A DNA stretch of 64,000 bases, taken from positions 98,677 through 162,676 of the forward strand of contig CAYVBQ010000003.1 of the NCBI GenBank assembly GCA_964449775.1, in the 5' to 3' direction. Of this stretch, positions 24,274 through 33,080 are shown piece by piece. This DNA comes from Fen-1258 sp964449775 (GTDB lineage Bacteria > Bacteroidota > Ignavibacteria > Ignavibacteriales > Melioribacteraceae). The translations under genes and the position numbers were made by a program. The notes beneath the pieces were generated by a model. The model was not told the DNA's origin. It worked only from the letters and a program-made list of their open reading frames with translations, and did not search any database. Position 1 is the stretch's first letter. Each line of letters opens with the position of its first letter.

Positions 24274-25560
24274 ATGTCATTCGAAAAAATCAATCTTATT
24301 AAACCGATACAAAAAGCTTTAGCAGAAGAGGGCTATACAATTCCTACGCCTATTCAGAAACAAGCAATTCCAATTGTACTTGAAAGACATGACTTACTTG
24401 GTTGTGCTCAGACAGGGACCGGTAAGACGGCTGCTTTTGCCGTACCAATTCTGCAAATTCTTTATAACGAAAAAATTAGCGGGCACGAGAAGAGAACTAT
24501 TCATTCTTTAATCCTCACTCCTACAAGAGAACTTGCTATTCAAATTGGAGATAGTTTTTCCGCTTACGGTAAGTATACGGGTCTCAAAAACTTGGTTGTC
24601 TTTGGCGGTGTTCCGCAAAAAGCTCAGACCGACAAATTGAAAGCGGGAGTGGATATATTAATCGCTACTCCGGGCAGACTGCTTGATCTGATGAATCAAA
24701 ATTATATCTCACTTCAGCATATTAAATTATTTGTGCTTGATGAAGCCGACCGCATGCTTGATATGGGATTTATAAATGATGTGAAAAAAATAATTTCGAA
24801 ACTGCCGTCGAAAAGACAGTCGCTGTTCTTCTCAGCGACGATGCCTGCGGAAATTGTAAAGCTTGCTAAAACCATTTTAGTGAACCCTGTTAAAATAGAA
24901 GTAACTCCGGAATCACCAACCGTTGAAGCTATTAAACAGAGTATCTATTATGTAGCAAAATCTGATAAGAAAGCTCTTCTCATTCACATATTAAAAGATC
25001 CGTCAATTGCATCGGCGCTTGTATTCACCCGCACTAAACACGGAGCTGACAATGTGGCAAAAGTTCTAAATAAAGCAAAGATACAAGCCGAAGCTATCCA
25101 CGGCGATAAAGCGCAAAACGCACGTCAGCGTGCTTTGAATAATTTTAAGACAAAGCAGACAAGGGTTTTGGTAGCAACAGACATTGCCGCGCGGGGAATT
25201 GATATAGACGAACTTTCGCATGTAATAAATTTCGAGATTCCAAATATTCCCGAAACTTATATTCATCGAATTGGGCGGACAGGTCGGGCGGGATTAAGCG
25301 GTGTAGCCCTCTCGCTTTGCGACACGGAAGAAAAAGCTTATTTGAGGGAGATAAACAAACTGATTTCGGTGAAAATACCCGTTGTTGAAAAACATCCGTA
25401 TGTTCTTGATGAATGGGTTTGGGAAAATCCTAAACAGTTAGTCAATAAAGAGGATTCAGGAAAAACCAAGACTAAAAAGAGTTTCGGTGCCACAAACTTG
25501 AAACCAAAGCACAGAAAGAGAGGGGCAGGAAAAGTGTGGACTAACAGGGACAGAGGATAA
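24274..25560 (+). CDS. rhlE: DEAD-box ATP-dependent RNA helicase, RhlE type
   Basis: 428 residues. The whole motif set is present: Q motif TPIQKQAIPIV, Walker A AQTGTGKTAAFAVP, Ia PTRELAIQI, DEAD in VLDEADRMLDMGF, SATMP, domain-2 motifs VLVATDIAARGIDID, and HRIGRTGRAG. The C-terminal tail is basic (GKTKTKKSFGATNLKPKHRK) as in RhlE-like helicases that act in ribosome assembly, mRNA turnover or cold adaptation. A 250-base AT-rich leader precedes it, which may carry temperature-dependent control. It is followed three bases later by the YwbE-like gene, a common pairing. Confidence 0.94.
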   Translation: MSFEKINLIKPIQKALAEEGYTIPTPIQKQAIPIVLERHDLLGCAQTGTGKTAAFAVPILQILYNEKISGHEKRTIHSLILTPTRELAIQIGDSFSAYGKYTGLKNLVVFGGVPQKAQTDKLKAGVDILIATPGRLLDLMNQNYISLQHIKLFVLDEADRMLDMGFINDVKKIISKLPSKRQSLFFSATMPAEIVKLAKTILVNPVKIEVTPESPTVEAIKQSIYYVAKSDKKALLIHILKDPSIASALVFTRTKHGADNVAKVLNKAKIQAEAIHGDKAQNARQRALNNFKTKQTRVLVATDIAARGIDIDELSHVINFEIPNIPETYIHRIGRTGRAGLSGVALSLCDTEEKAYLREINKLISVKIPVVEKHPYVLDEWVWENPKQLVNKEDSGKTKTKKSFGATNLKPKHRKRGAGKVWTNRDRG

Positions 25561-25563
25561 TTC

Positions 25564-25758
25564 GTGGAATCCAGAAGCCGCCAACATATCAAGCCAGGTT
25601 TACATGTGGCTGTTGTGATGAAGGAAGATCAAACCACGAATGACTTAACTGAAGGATTTGTTAAAGATATTCTTACGAAATCTCCAAACCATCCGCATGG
25701 AATTAAAGTTCGTCTTGAAACCGGTGAAATTGGGCGTGTGAAAAAGATATTGGATTAA
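25564..25758 (+). CDS. ywbE: YwbE family protein
   Basis: 64 residues from a GTG at 25564, four bases past the rhlE stop. It matches the small YwbE/DUF2196 family over its full length: RQHIKPGLHVAVVMKEDQ, TEGFVKDILTKSPNHPHGIK and VRLETGEIGRVKKI. Function is unknown; the fold looks like a small beta barrel with a KOW-like GxIGRVK segment. Its coupling to an RNA helicase suggests a role in RNA metabolism. Confidence 0.88.
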   Translation: MESRSRQHIKPGLHVAVVMKEDQTTNDLTEGFVKDILTKSPNHPHGIKVRLETGEIGRVKKILD

Positions 25759-25867
25759 ACCACAAATAAACTGATTGCTTATTTAAAGATGCAGTACATA
25801 TTTAGTAATTGATTCTTTTAACGAAAATAATTTTTGCAAAAAAACCATCTTATCATGATCAAAAATT

Positions 25868-27499
25868 TTAGAGATTTATCGCTGAAGCATGGTACACATC
25901 AAAATGAATCTTTTTTATCTCTTCATCCTTTAGGTATTCGTCAAAGGTCATCCGCTTATCAATTATTCCGGATGGTATAATTTCTATTATCCTTGTTGCT
26001 ATTGTATGTATAAACTGATGATCGTGCGAACTAAAAAGTATAGTCCCGGGAAAATCGATCAGACTATTATTCAACGCAGAGATAGCTTCCAGATCCAAGT
26101 GATTAGTCGGCTCATCTAGAAGAAGAACATTTGCGCCGGTTAACATCATTTTTGCCAGCAAACAACGCACTCGTTCACCGCCTGAAAGTACACTAGCTTT
26201 TTTCAAAGTTTCCTCGCCGCTAAAAAGCATTCTTCCAAGAAATCCACGGATATAAGTTTCTTCTTTCTCTTTAGAATATTGACGGAGCCAGTCAATGAGA
26301 TTTAAATCAATGTTGAAAAAATCGGCATTATCTTTTGGAAAATAGGCGAGTTTAGTTGTAGCTCCCCAAATAAAACTACCCTTATTAGTTTTCTCTTTAC
26401 TTGTTAGAATATTAAACAAAGTAGTTTTTACTAAATCATTCGGACCCACAAACGCAATTTTGTCACCTTTCTCAACTTTGAATGTAAGATCATTCAAAAG
26501 AATTTCATCGCCGTAATTCTTAGTCAGGTTTTTGATTTCGAGTAGATTGTTGCCTGCTTCCCGTTCCGGCTTAAAAGCTATGTAAGGCATTTTCCGCGAT
26601 GAAGGTTTGATATCCTCAAGAGTAAGGTTTTCAAGCTGCTTTTTTCTTGATGTTGCCTGTTTAGATTTTGATGCATTAGCGCTGAAACGAAAAATAAATT
26701 CTTGTAACTCCGCTCTTTTTGCCTCTATCTTTTTATTTGAATCCTTTGCCTGTTTTGCAGCCAGTTGACTGCTTTCCAACCAGAAATCATAATTGCCGGT
26801 GTACATCTGTATTTTACCAAAGTCAATATCGGCAATATGCGTACACACTTGATTAAGAAAATGTCTATCGTGCGAAATAACAATTACAGTATTTTTGAAT
26901 TTCTCAAGAAAATCTTCCAACCATCCAATCGAAATAATATCGAGATGATTTGTTGGCTCATCCAGCAGCAAAATATCGGGGTTTCCAAATAAAGCTTGAG
27001 CCAAAAGAACTTTTACTTTTTCATTTCCCGACAAATCCTTCATCAATTGTGTATGAAGTTCATCGCTAATTCCCAAACCACTCAGTAGTTCAGCGGCTTC
27101 TGATTCTGCTTCCCAGCCGTATAGCTCTGCAAAGTCCCCTTCAAGTTCGGAAGCTCTGATTCCATCCTCATCGCTGAATTCAGTTTTTGCGTATAGAGTA
27201 TCTCGTTCTTCCATTATTGAAAAAAGTTTTTGGTGTCCCATCATTACAGTTTTTATAACCTGGTAATCGTCATACTCAAATTGATTTTGCTGCAATGTCG
27301 CAAGTCTTTCACCCGGGGTGACAATAACGTCGCCTGAACTTTGCTCAATTTCCCCCGAAAGAATTTTAATAAAAGTTGATTTGCCCGAACCGTTAGCACC
27401 AATAATGCCGTAACAGTTTCCCGGTGTAAATTTTAAATTCACTTCTTCGAATAATGTTCGTTTACCAAATCTTAAAGATAGATTGCTTGTACTAATCAT
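25868..27499 (-). CDS. ABC-F family ATPase (YbiT-like)
   Basis: 543 residues with two ABC cassettes and no membrane segment, the ABC-F layout of ribosome-associated ATPases. Cassette 1: Walker A GIIGANGSGKSTFIKIL, signature LSGNEKVKVLLAQAL (degenerate), Walker B LLLDEPTNHLD, and SHDRHFLNQVCTHIADIDFG, which closely resembles E. coli YbiT. A charged linker follows (about 245-310, KSKQATSRKKQLENL). Cassette 2: Walker A reads FVGPNDLVKTTLFNIL, where the Gly before Lys is Val and the preceding Gly is Asp; signature VLSGGERVRCLLAK and Walker B are intact. The odd second Walker A may weaken nucleotide binding there. Probable role: translation or ribosome rescue, not transport. Confidence 0.9.
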   Translation of the reverse strand: MISTSNLSLRFGKRTLFEEVNLKFTPGNCYGIIGANGSGKSTFIKILSGEIEQSSGDVIVTPGERLATLQQNQFEYDDYQVIKTVMMGHQKLFSIMEERDTLYAKTEFSDEDGIRASELEGDFAELYGWEAESEAAELLSGLGISDELHTQLMKDLSGNEKVKVLLAQALFGNPDILLLDEPTNHLDIISIGWLEDFLEKFKNTVIVISHDRHFLNQVCTHIADIDFGKIQMYTGNYDFWLESSQLAAKQAKDSNKKIEAKRAELQEFIFRFSANASKSKQATSRKKQLENLTLEDIKPSSRKMPYIAFKPEREAGNNLLEIKNLTKNYGDEILLNDLTFKVEKGDKIAFVGPNDLVKTTLFNILTSKEKTNKGSFIWGATTKLAYFPKDNADFFNIDLNLIDWLRQYSKEKEETYIRGFLGRMLFSGEETLKKASVLSGGERVRCLLAKMMLTGANVLLLDEPTNHLDLEAISALNNSLIDFPGTILFSSHDHQFIHTIATRIIEIIPSGIIDKRMTFDEYLKDEEIKKIHFDVYHASAINL

Positions 27500-28051
27500 T
27501 TATTATTTTTTCCATTACCTATTATGAGTAAAAAATGTTTTAATAGTTCTAATCGTCGTATAACTTTTTTTGACTTGTTGTCCACAACAATTTTTGCATA
27601 AGTAATTATGTGCAAAGAAGAATAAGATCGGTTAGACCAGGTCAATTTTGTAAAATAAAGAGGGAAAAAACACGAATTTCTTCGCTTTATGGTGTTCTTA
27701 TCCAAAACTCTAATGCAAAATACTAATTAATTTGGTTGGTCACAATTTGGTGTATTTGACTCATCTATAATAGGCAGCCATAATCATAAATAATCTTGAT
27801 TGAGAATCCGATAGGGTGAAAAAGTAGTTCGTAACTTCAATAATTACGAAAAAGCGGGCACAAATTTGGAATAGCGAAAAATCGTGGTACTGAATAAGAA
27901 TGGCAAGTCCTTTCCCTAACTGAATGAGGGCAAAAGGGTTTCTTTAGAAAGTTGATAAAAACTCGGGGTAAACAGATAAAATTGGATATAATCAAGCGCC
28001 ATTAACGCTAATCTGCCAAGGGTTCAGACGAAGATCACACGAATTGTGGAC
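27500..28051. other. Gene-free region
   Basis: About 550 AT-rich bases with no convincing gene. A minus-strand frame over 27496-27705 has no protein character. Short pairings such as AGCG/CGCT near 28000 are present, but I recognise no riboswitch, tRNA or other structured RNA. The end of the region carries the candidate promoter for the pilin-like operon. Confidence 0.5.
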
Positions 28052-28078
28052 TAAATTTTTGTATATTTCTACCGATTA
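28052..28078 (+). promoter_or_regulatory. Candidate sigma-28 promoter of the pilin-like operon
   Basis: TAAA at 28052-28055, 15 bases, then ACCGATTA at 28071-28078. Spacing is identical to the flagellin promoter. The -10 matches GCCGATAA in six of eight positions. It lies 55 bases upstream of the first pilin-like gene. The match could arise by chance in AT-rich DNA. Confidence 0.4.
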
Positions 28079-28132
28079 TAGAGTACTGTATATATCTGTT
28101 GATTCCTATGAAGATAAAGGAGTAGCACAAGT

Positions 28133-28615
28133 ATGGACAATAGTCAGATGTTTTTAGTTTTGGGTGCAGTAGTACTTCTTGCCATTTTAGTACTAAACGT
28201 GAATCGAACGATACTATTTTCTTCGGATAATTCACTTCAAGCCCAGGCAATTACTACAACAACTAGCGTTGCACAACAAACGGTCGATCTGATTAGCTCT
28301 AAATCATTCGATGAATCAACGATCAGTGCAGCCGTTACTGATATTAACAATTTTACTGCCCCAGCTTCTTTAAGTTATGAATCCGGAGAAAGTGTAAATT
28401 CATTTGATGACGTTGATGATTATAAGAACTATAGTGCTGTAGTTTCAACGCCCAGATTAGGAAATGTTTCAGTACGGGTTAATGTTGGTTATGTTAATAC
28501 AAATCTCCCGGATGTTTTAGTATCATCACGAACTCGTATGAAAAGAATTGAAGTGAAAGCTAAAACTATATATCTGCCTGATACTCTCAGGTTATATTAT
28601 TATTCAAGTTACTGA
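28133..28615 (+). CDS. Membrane-anchored pseudopilin-like protein, first of three
   Basis: 160 residues. A single N-terminal hydrophobic helix (MFLVLGAVVLLAILVLNVNR) directly after five polar residues is followed by a Ser/Thr-rich segment and a beta-rich outer domain, as in pseudopilins and related type II secretion/type IV pilus minor subunits. No classical prepilin peptidase site (G before FTLIE) is seen, so processing is uncertain. A Shine-Dalgarno-like GGAGTAG precedes the ATG. The next gene starts 10 bases after its stop. I found no named family. Confidence 0.7.
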   Translation: MDNSQMFLVLGAVVLLAILVLNVNRTILFSSDNSLQAQAITTTTSVAQQTVDLISSKSFDESTISAAVTDINNFTAPASLSYESGESVNSFDDVDDYKNYSAVVSTPRLGNVSVRVNVGYVNTNLPDVLVSSRTRMKRIEVKAKTIYLPDTLRLYYYSSY

Positions 28616-28624
28616 GCAATTATT

Positions 28625-29152
28625 ATGGGAAACATAAATCTATCCGGGTCATTTATTGTTGGCGGGATTGTACTACTTTCCTTACTCTATATTCATTTTC
28701 GTGTTGTAGATTTTAATCGATCGCAAATTATAAATGAATTTACTGAATCGACTATGACCAATATGGCGGATGTACTGGATTATGATTTTAATAAAATCGG
28801 TTACCGGGTAAGTACAAATCCAAAGATAAGTTCTATTAATAATTCTTCTATTGCGTTTTTGGCTGATCTTGATAACAATGGTTCGGTTGACAGTGTTAAA
28901 TATTTTACACGTCAAGCTAATGGCAAGCAATATCTTGTGAGAAGAACTACCATTGGTTCTGTACAAGAATCACAAGTAGTAATCAATAATTTTGCAATGC
29001 AAGGATATGATTCATTGAACAACAGTACTTTCACCGTATCCAGTATTAAAAGCATTGATGTACAAGTTGTTATCGACAATAATTCGTTTAGAAGCGATAG
29101 TACAAATAATTTTGGCTCATATTATAAAAGAAGATATTTCATTCATAATTAA
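28625..29152 (+). CDS. Membrane-anchored pseudopilin-like protein, second of three
   Basis: 175 residues with the same plan as its upstream neighbour: a short polar start, a hydrophobic helix (FIVGGIVLLSLLYIHFRVV), then a helix-to-strand extracellular part. The segment MADVLDYDFNKIGYRVS with an aspartate-rich loop (FLADLDNNGSVDSVKYF) recalls PilW-like minor pilins, in which the helix continues into a periplasmic domain. No cysteine is present. Likely in one transcript with the genes on either side (gaps of 10 and 20 bases). Function unknown; context suggests a surface filament or secretion apparatus. Confidence 0.7.
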   Translation: MGNINLSGSFIVGGIVLLSLLYIHFRVVDFNRSQIINEFTESTMTNMADVLDYDFNKIGYRVSTNPKISSINNSSIAFLADLDNNGSVDSVKYFTRQANGKQYLVRRTTIGSVQESQVVINNFAMQGYDSLNNSTFTVSSIKSIDVQVVIDNNSFRSDSTNNFGSYYKRRYFIHN

Positions 29153-29172
29153 TAAACAGCGATAGAATATTT

Positions 29173-30294
29173 ATGGGTAAAATGCTATTGTTTTTGGTGA
29201 TAGGAATGGGAGGTTTATTCACCTTTGCTACGTTGAATATTAACTATAGCAACGCACGTTTGGTTAACACCACAATAGTGAAATTCGAAAAAACACAAGC
29301 AGGAAATATTGCAGCCAGCGGAATAAATTTAGCAATTTCTAAACTGAATCTCGATACAACCTGGACAGGTGTTAATAATTTACAAATCGCAAACAGCACT
29401 CTGACTGTTTCTGTTTCAAATACTACCAGCAAATATCCGAGTGGTCCGAATATGAATTTGACCGGGATGAGGTTGATTACAAGTACTGGGGTAATGAATA
29501 ATCAATCTGTAACAATTCGATCGGTTTTGCAATTGGCAAGCACAGCATCAGCCCCTCCTTTTCTAAAATATGCGATGGCTTCCGGTCGGGATTTAGGATT
29601 ACAAGGCAGTATAAATATTCGAGATGATTATAATTCTAACTGGAATGCAAATATTCATTCAAATGGTAATTTGCAGACTACGGGAAATGCTTATGATGTT
29701 AAGGGTTTTGGTACTTATTCAGGTCAACTTCAGTCGAGTCATAACAATTTTGAGCCTAATTTAAACCCCAATTCGGATCCTGTGAATAGTCAAATTCCCC
29801 CCATTACACTCCCTGCATTCAATCCAAATGATTATATAAGTATTGCAACAAGTGTAACAAATGGAAATCTTACTATTAATGGATCAACAACACTGGGGAC
29901 AAAAAGTAATCCTGCGATCTATTATGTAAACGGTAACCTAAATTTTAGGGGTTCTACAATTGGTTACGGCATATTTATCGTAACCGGCAATATTACTTTT
30001 AGCGGCAGTGTATCTGTTAATACTGCTGATCCAACCGGCAGTAATCTTGGTTTTTATTCGGGTGGAAATATTGAAGCTCACGGTAATATTAATATTGCGG
30101 GTCAAATGTATGCTCAGGGTAATATTCAAGCCAATGGGAATTTTACCCTGGTCGGTTCAATGACCGCCAAAAATAATATTCAACTTTCTGGAAATCCTAC
30201 AATCCGTTACAGACCTGCAAACTCAGCTCTAACCAATCAATTTTGGACTACAGCAACAAACTCAAGACCTGTGCCCGTCTCTTACTATGAATAA
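29173..30294 (+). CDS. PilX-like N-terminus with Gly/Asn-rich beta-repeat domain
   Basis: 373 residues. The N-terminal helix (MLLFLVIGMGGLFTFATLNI) and the KTQAGNIAASGINLAISKLN stretch resemble PilX-type pilus assembly proteins. The C-terminal half (about 200-350) is a run of short beta strands with Gly-Asn turns: GNLTINGSTTLG, NGNLNFRGSTIGYGIFIVTG, NITFSGSVSV, GGNIEAHGNINIAGQMYAQG, NIQANGNFTLVGSMTAKN. Such repeats form a beta-solenoid like that of bactofilins or filament adhesins. It is the third gene of the pilin-like operon and may be its large exposed subunit. There is no known family name I can assign. Confidence 0.7.
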   Translation: MGKMLLFLVIGMGGLFTFATLNINYSNARLVNTTIVKFEKTQAGNIAASGINLAISKLNLDTTWTGVNNLQIANSTLTVSVSNTTSKYPSGPNMNLTGMRLITSTGVMNNQSVTIRSVLQLASTASAPPFLKYAMASGRDLGLQGSINIRDDYNSNWNANIHSNGNLQTTGNAYDVKGFGTYSGQLQSSHNNFEPNLNPNSDPVNSQIPPITLPAFNPNDYISIATSVTNGNLTINGSTTLGTKSNPAIYYVNGNLNFRGSTIGYGIFIVTGNITFSGSVSVNTADPTGSNLGFYSGGNIEAHGNINIAGQMYAQGNIQANGNFTLVGSMTAKNNIQLSGNPTIRYRPANSALTNQFWTTATNSRPVPVSYYE

Positions 30295-30795
30295 TTAATT
30301 CCTCAGCATTCTTTCACACTGTATATTGTCCATATTCACAACTCTGTCATATCTAAAAATTTTCAATTATGATTGCTCTCTTCGAGAAAATAAGAAAAGA
30401 TTTGTTACCTAGATAAAATATTTGATAAGGAATGGTGTAATATCATTACAAATTGTTTTGTACCGAGTAGTTTTTTCACAAAAAGAGAATACTTATCCTC
30501 GATCGGCATAGACTTGATAAAAAAGAAAATCTTCGAGGAATTACTTAATCCGCCTTTTTGAAATTCTAATTTTATCATCCACCAATCACTGTTGCTTTCT
30601 CGATCTTACTAAATCTTTCTGTGTTCCCTTATTTAAGTCAAGGGAGATCTATGAAGGACATAACGCTTTTTAACCAAATATTACGGGAAAGTGACAGAAT
30701 AATATTCCACACACTACAACACTGCTGTTCAAAATAAATAAACATCTTTTGAACCTTTAGCTTAACAAAATGTTTAGTATATAAAAAAGGAAAGT
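30295..30795. other. Gene-free region
   Basis: About 500 AT-rich bases. I see no hairpin terminator immediately after the pilin-like operon and no convincing gene. A 28-codon frame at 30651-30737 is too short to support. The promoter of the FMN-reductase gene must lie near the right end; AAAAAGGAAAG at about 30783 is its ribosome site. Confidence 0.5.
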
Positions 30796-31374
30796 ATGTC
30801 CCTCAATATTTCAATAATACTAAGTTCAGTTCGGGAAAAAAGTCAGGGCGTAAAAGCGGGGAAATTCATTCAAGACAAATGCAATGAACGGGGATATAAC
30901 CCGACTTTGATTGATCCAAAAGAGTATAATCTTCCTTTGCTCGATAAGATGTATAAAGAATACTCAGAAGGGACAGCACCGGAACCGCTCGAAAAACTTC
31001 ACAACATTTTTTCTTCATCAGATGCTTTCATTATAGTAACCGGAGAATACAATCATTCATTGCCTCCGGCGCTTACCAATTTGATGGATTATTTTAGAGA
31101 AGAATATTATTTCAAACCGGCTGCCATTTCAAGTTATAGCGGCGGACCAATTGCAGGAATGCGCTCGGCAATTCAAGCAAGAATATTTTTAGGAGAGCTT
31201 GGAATAGTTACTACAAAAACAATGTTTGGAATTCCAAATATACATTCAGCTTTCGATTCGAACGGTAAACCGCAAGATGATTTCTTACATAGTAAAGTGA
31301 ATCGCTTTCTTGATGAGTTGGAATGGTATGCCAATGCATTAAAAGAAGCACGCGCTAAAGGTGTTCCTTTTTAA
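30796..31374 (+). CDS. NADPH-dependent FMN reductase family protein
   Basis: 192 residues of flavodoxin-like fold. Landmarks are the flavin phosphate loop ILSSVREKSQGVKAGKFI near the N-terminus, and the diagnostic VTGEYNHSLPPALTNLMDY and AAISSYSGGPIAGMRSA. It should reduce FMN or quinone/azo-type substrates with NAD(P)H in the cytoplasm. There is no signal sequence. It stands alone, with repeats on its downstream side, so physiological partners cannot be inferred. Confidence 0.92.
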   Translation: MSLNISIILSSVREKSQGVKAGKFIQDKCNERGYNPTLIDPKEYNLPLLDKMYKEYSEGTAPEPLEKLHNIFSSSDAFIIVTGEYNHSLPPALTNLMDYFREEYYFKPAAISSYSGGPIAGMRSAIQARIFLGELGIVTTKTMFGIPNIHSAFDSNGKPQDDFLHSKVNRFLDELEWYANALKEARAKGVPF

Positions 31375-31383
31375 ACAACTGAA

Positions 31384-31449
31384 TTTAATCTCTTCGGGCA
31401 TGACAAGTTACCACGCTCCACCTTCGCTCGAATTGCGGCGATGAGGTTC
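31384..31449. repeat. GGGCATGACAAG-type repeat, simple copy
   Basis: TTTAATCTCTTCGGG, GCATGACAAG, then a CG-rich GCTCGAATTGCGGCG tail. A second copy at 32527-32633 has the same outer sequence but about 45 extra bases placed after TCTTCGGG. The simple copy therefore looks like the uninserted form. Confidence 0.6.
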
Positions 31450-31609
31450 ATTTGTTCCCATAACCAGTTAATCAGCTCCGACAAATAAGAACGGCATTGA
31501 TTATATTTAGTTCAAATTTCAGAGCGGGAAATAAATAATGATCTTTATCAGGAGATCTGTTGGATTAGATTGACTATTGTTTTCTTTCAACTGATGCAGA
31601 AGAGCTAAA

Positions 31610-32494
31610 ATGAAAAACAGAATATCTTTTGTACTTCGAGTGCTGATGGGTGCAGTGTTTATTGTATCAGCCTACTCAAAAATAGTTTCTCCCGGACTGA
31701 TCGAAATCATTTTGCTTGATCACGGAATTGTTAGCTCACGCGAAGTAGCGGCAATTCTTATTAGAATATTGATAGGATTTGAATTTACCCTCGGAATGTT
31801 GTTCTTCCAACCGTTCTCTTTAAGGAAAATTGTAATTCCGGTTTCATTCCTTTTTCTTGTTGGCTTTACAATCTATCTTGGTTATACAGCAATAATTCTA
31901 CATGACACTCAAAACTGCGGATGTTTTGGTGAAATGATTAAGATGTCGCCGGTTGAATCAATAATTAAAAATATTGTATTGATGGGTCTGCTCGTTTTAC
32001 TTTTCAGATGGAGCGATGAGAAGAAAAACTATTTGGTAGCACCACTGTTGATAGTTCTTTCTGTCGCAGTGGTTTTTATTGCTGTTCCTGTAAAATCTCA
32101 AAAGGATTTTAGATTTGCTGAGTACACAAATTTTGTAGGACAGGGAAGAGTGAATCTTTCCCGCGGCGATAAACTGATTGCGATAATGAATACCGAATGC
32201 GATCATTGTCAACTTCTTGCAAAAGATTTAGCCGGTATGAAGAAAAAAATGAAATGGTTCCCGGAGATGTATGCTTTGTTTTTTAGTGAAGGAAGCATTT
32301 CGGTAGACTCATTTAAGGTAATAACAAATTTTGATTTCCCATTTAAAATAATTGGTGTCAACCAGTTTTTTAATTTGATTGGGCAATCGCCCCCTCGAAT
32401 ATACTGGCTGAGGGACGGTGTTGTGAAAGAAGTTTGGGATAAAGATTTTGTGAAAAGCATTACCTTCAGTTTTTCAGGGAATGGAGGTAGATAA
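31610..32494 (+). CDS. MauE/DoxX-type membrane protein with thioredoxin-like C-terminal part
   Basis: 294 residues. The N-terminal ~160 residues hold four to five transmembrane helices (for example VLRVLMGAVFIVSAYSKI and IVIPVSFLFLVGFTIYLGY) and the MauE/DoxX hallmark NCGCFGE, which carries a redox-active cysteine pair. After a further helix (APLLIVLSVAVVFIAVPV) comes a domain with a thioredoxin-like CxxC in MNTECDHCQLLAKDLAGM. The design resembles vitamin-K-epoxide-reductase-like fusions that move disulfide electrons across the membrane, so a role in periplasmic thiol redox is likely. The C-terminal thioredoxin fold is short and poorly conserved. No partner gene adjoins. Confidence 0.8.
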   Translation: MKNRISFVLRVLMGAVFIVSAYSKIVSPGLIEIILLDHGIVSSREVAAILIRILIGFEFTLGMLFFQPFSLRKIVIPVSFLFLVGFTIYLGYTAIILHDTQNCGCFGEMIKMSPVESIIKNIVLMGLLVLLFRWSDEKKNYLVAPLLIVLSVAVVFIAVPVKSQKDFRFAEYTNFVGQGRVNLSRGDKLIAIMNTECDHCQLLAKDLAGMKKKMKWFPEMYALFFSEGSISVDSFKVITNFDFPFKIIGVNQFFNLIGQSPPRIYWLRDGVVKEVWDKDFVKSITFSFSGNGGR

Positions 32495-32526
32495 TGATGA
32501 GAGATTACTTTTATAAAATAAGAAGT

Positions 32527-32633
32527 TTAATCTCTTCGGGTTGAATTCCCTATAAGTGGATGCCCGATAATCCCGATAAGTCGGGACGGGCATGACAAGA
32601 TACCTCGCTTCGCCTCGGCGAATTGCGGCGAGG
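32527..32633. repeat. GGGCATGACAAG-type repeat with inserted palindrome
   Basis: Same outer sequence as 31384-31449 but interrupted after TTAATCTCTTCGGG by about 45 bases containing GTGGATGCCCGA and ATCCCGATAAGTCGGGAC. It ends GCGAATTGCGGCGAGGACAT. Confidence 0.6.
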
Positions 32634-32713
32634 ACATAAACATCAACTTAATAAAAAATTCTCCAATAGAAATTTAAATAATTGCGTCGTTCATATAACA
32701 AAATATGGGTTTT

Positions 32714-32890
32714 ATATCTCATCCCTAAAGGGATTTCATTCTTTTTTATGTTCATTTTTTCTATAAATATCTAATCCCTCTGGGATTTTATATTGCAAAT
32801 CCCGCCTGCCTGGCGGCAGACAGGTTAGGGATGAAATATTTATAGCAATAAATACCACCTACAATTAAAATCCCTTTAGGGATGATATAT
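32714..32890. repeat. Inverted-repeat element ATCCCTAAAGGGAT with nested palindrome
   Basis: The ends ATATCTCATCCCTAAAGGG (32714) and CCCTTTAGGGATGATAT (to 32890) are inverted copies about 130 bases apart, with a middle ATCCCTCTGGGAT. In the right half the palindrome GCCTGCCTGGCGGCAGACAGG (32804-32824) has been inserted. There is no coding content; it may be a MITE-like or REP-like unit. Confidence 0.6.
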
Positions 32891-33080
32891 TGGTTTCAAT
32901 TAGAAAAAGAACAAACAAGGTAATACTAACAAAAAGCGCTTAAGAAAGACTGTTTTCGCATATTTTTACAGTTGATACAATACAATAATCTAAAAAATCA
33001 TAAAATTAGGTTGACGCCTATGTGCGGCGAGGAGGTTCATAACAAAAGTCGAGAATTAAATACTTCGACCGAGTTTAAAA

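Noticed and set aside
27496..27705. Minus-strand 69-codon frame upstream of the ABC-F gene
   Set aside because: No protein character, no ribosome site, and it occupies the promoter region.
27900..28050. Possible riboswitch (cyclic-di-GMP type) in the pilin-operon leader
   Set aside because: GGGCAAAAGGG-like words are present but the conserved core and stems cannot be aligned.
30651..30737. 28-codon frame beginning MKDITLFNQILRE, reminiscent of a transposase start
   Set aside because: Too short to support; no further transposase-like sequence or terminal repeats nearby.
32714..32890. Possible CRISPR array from repeated ATCCCT/AGGGAT words
   Set aside because: Spacing is irregular, copies are inverted, not direct, and there are no cas genes.
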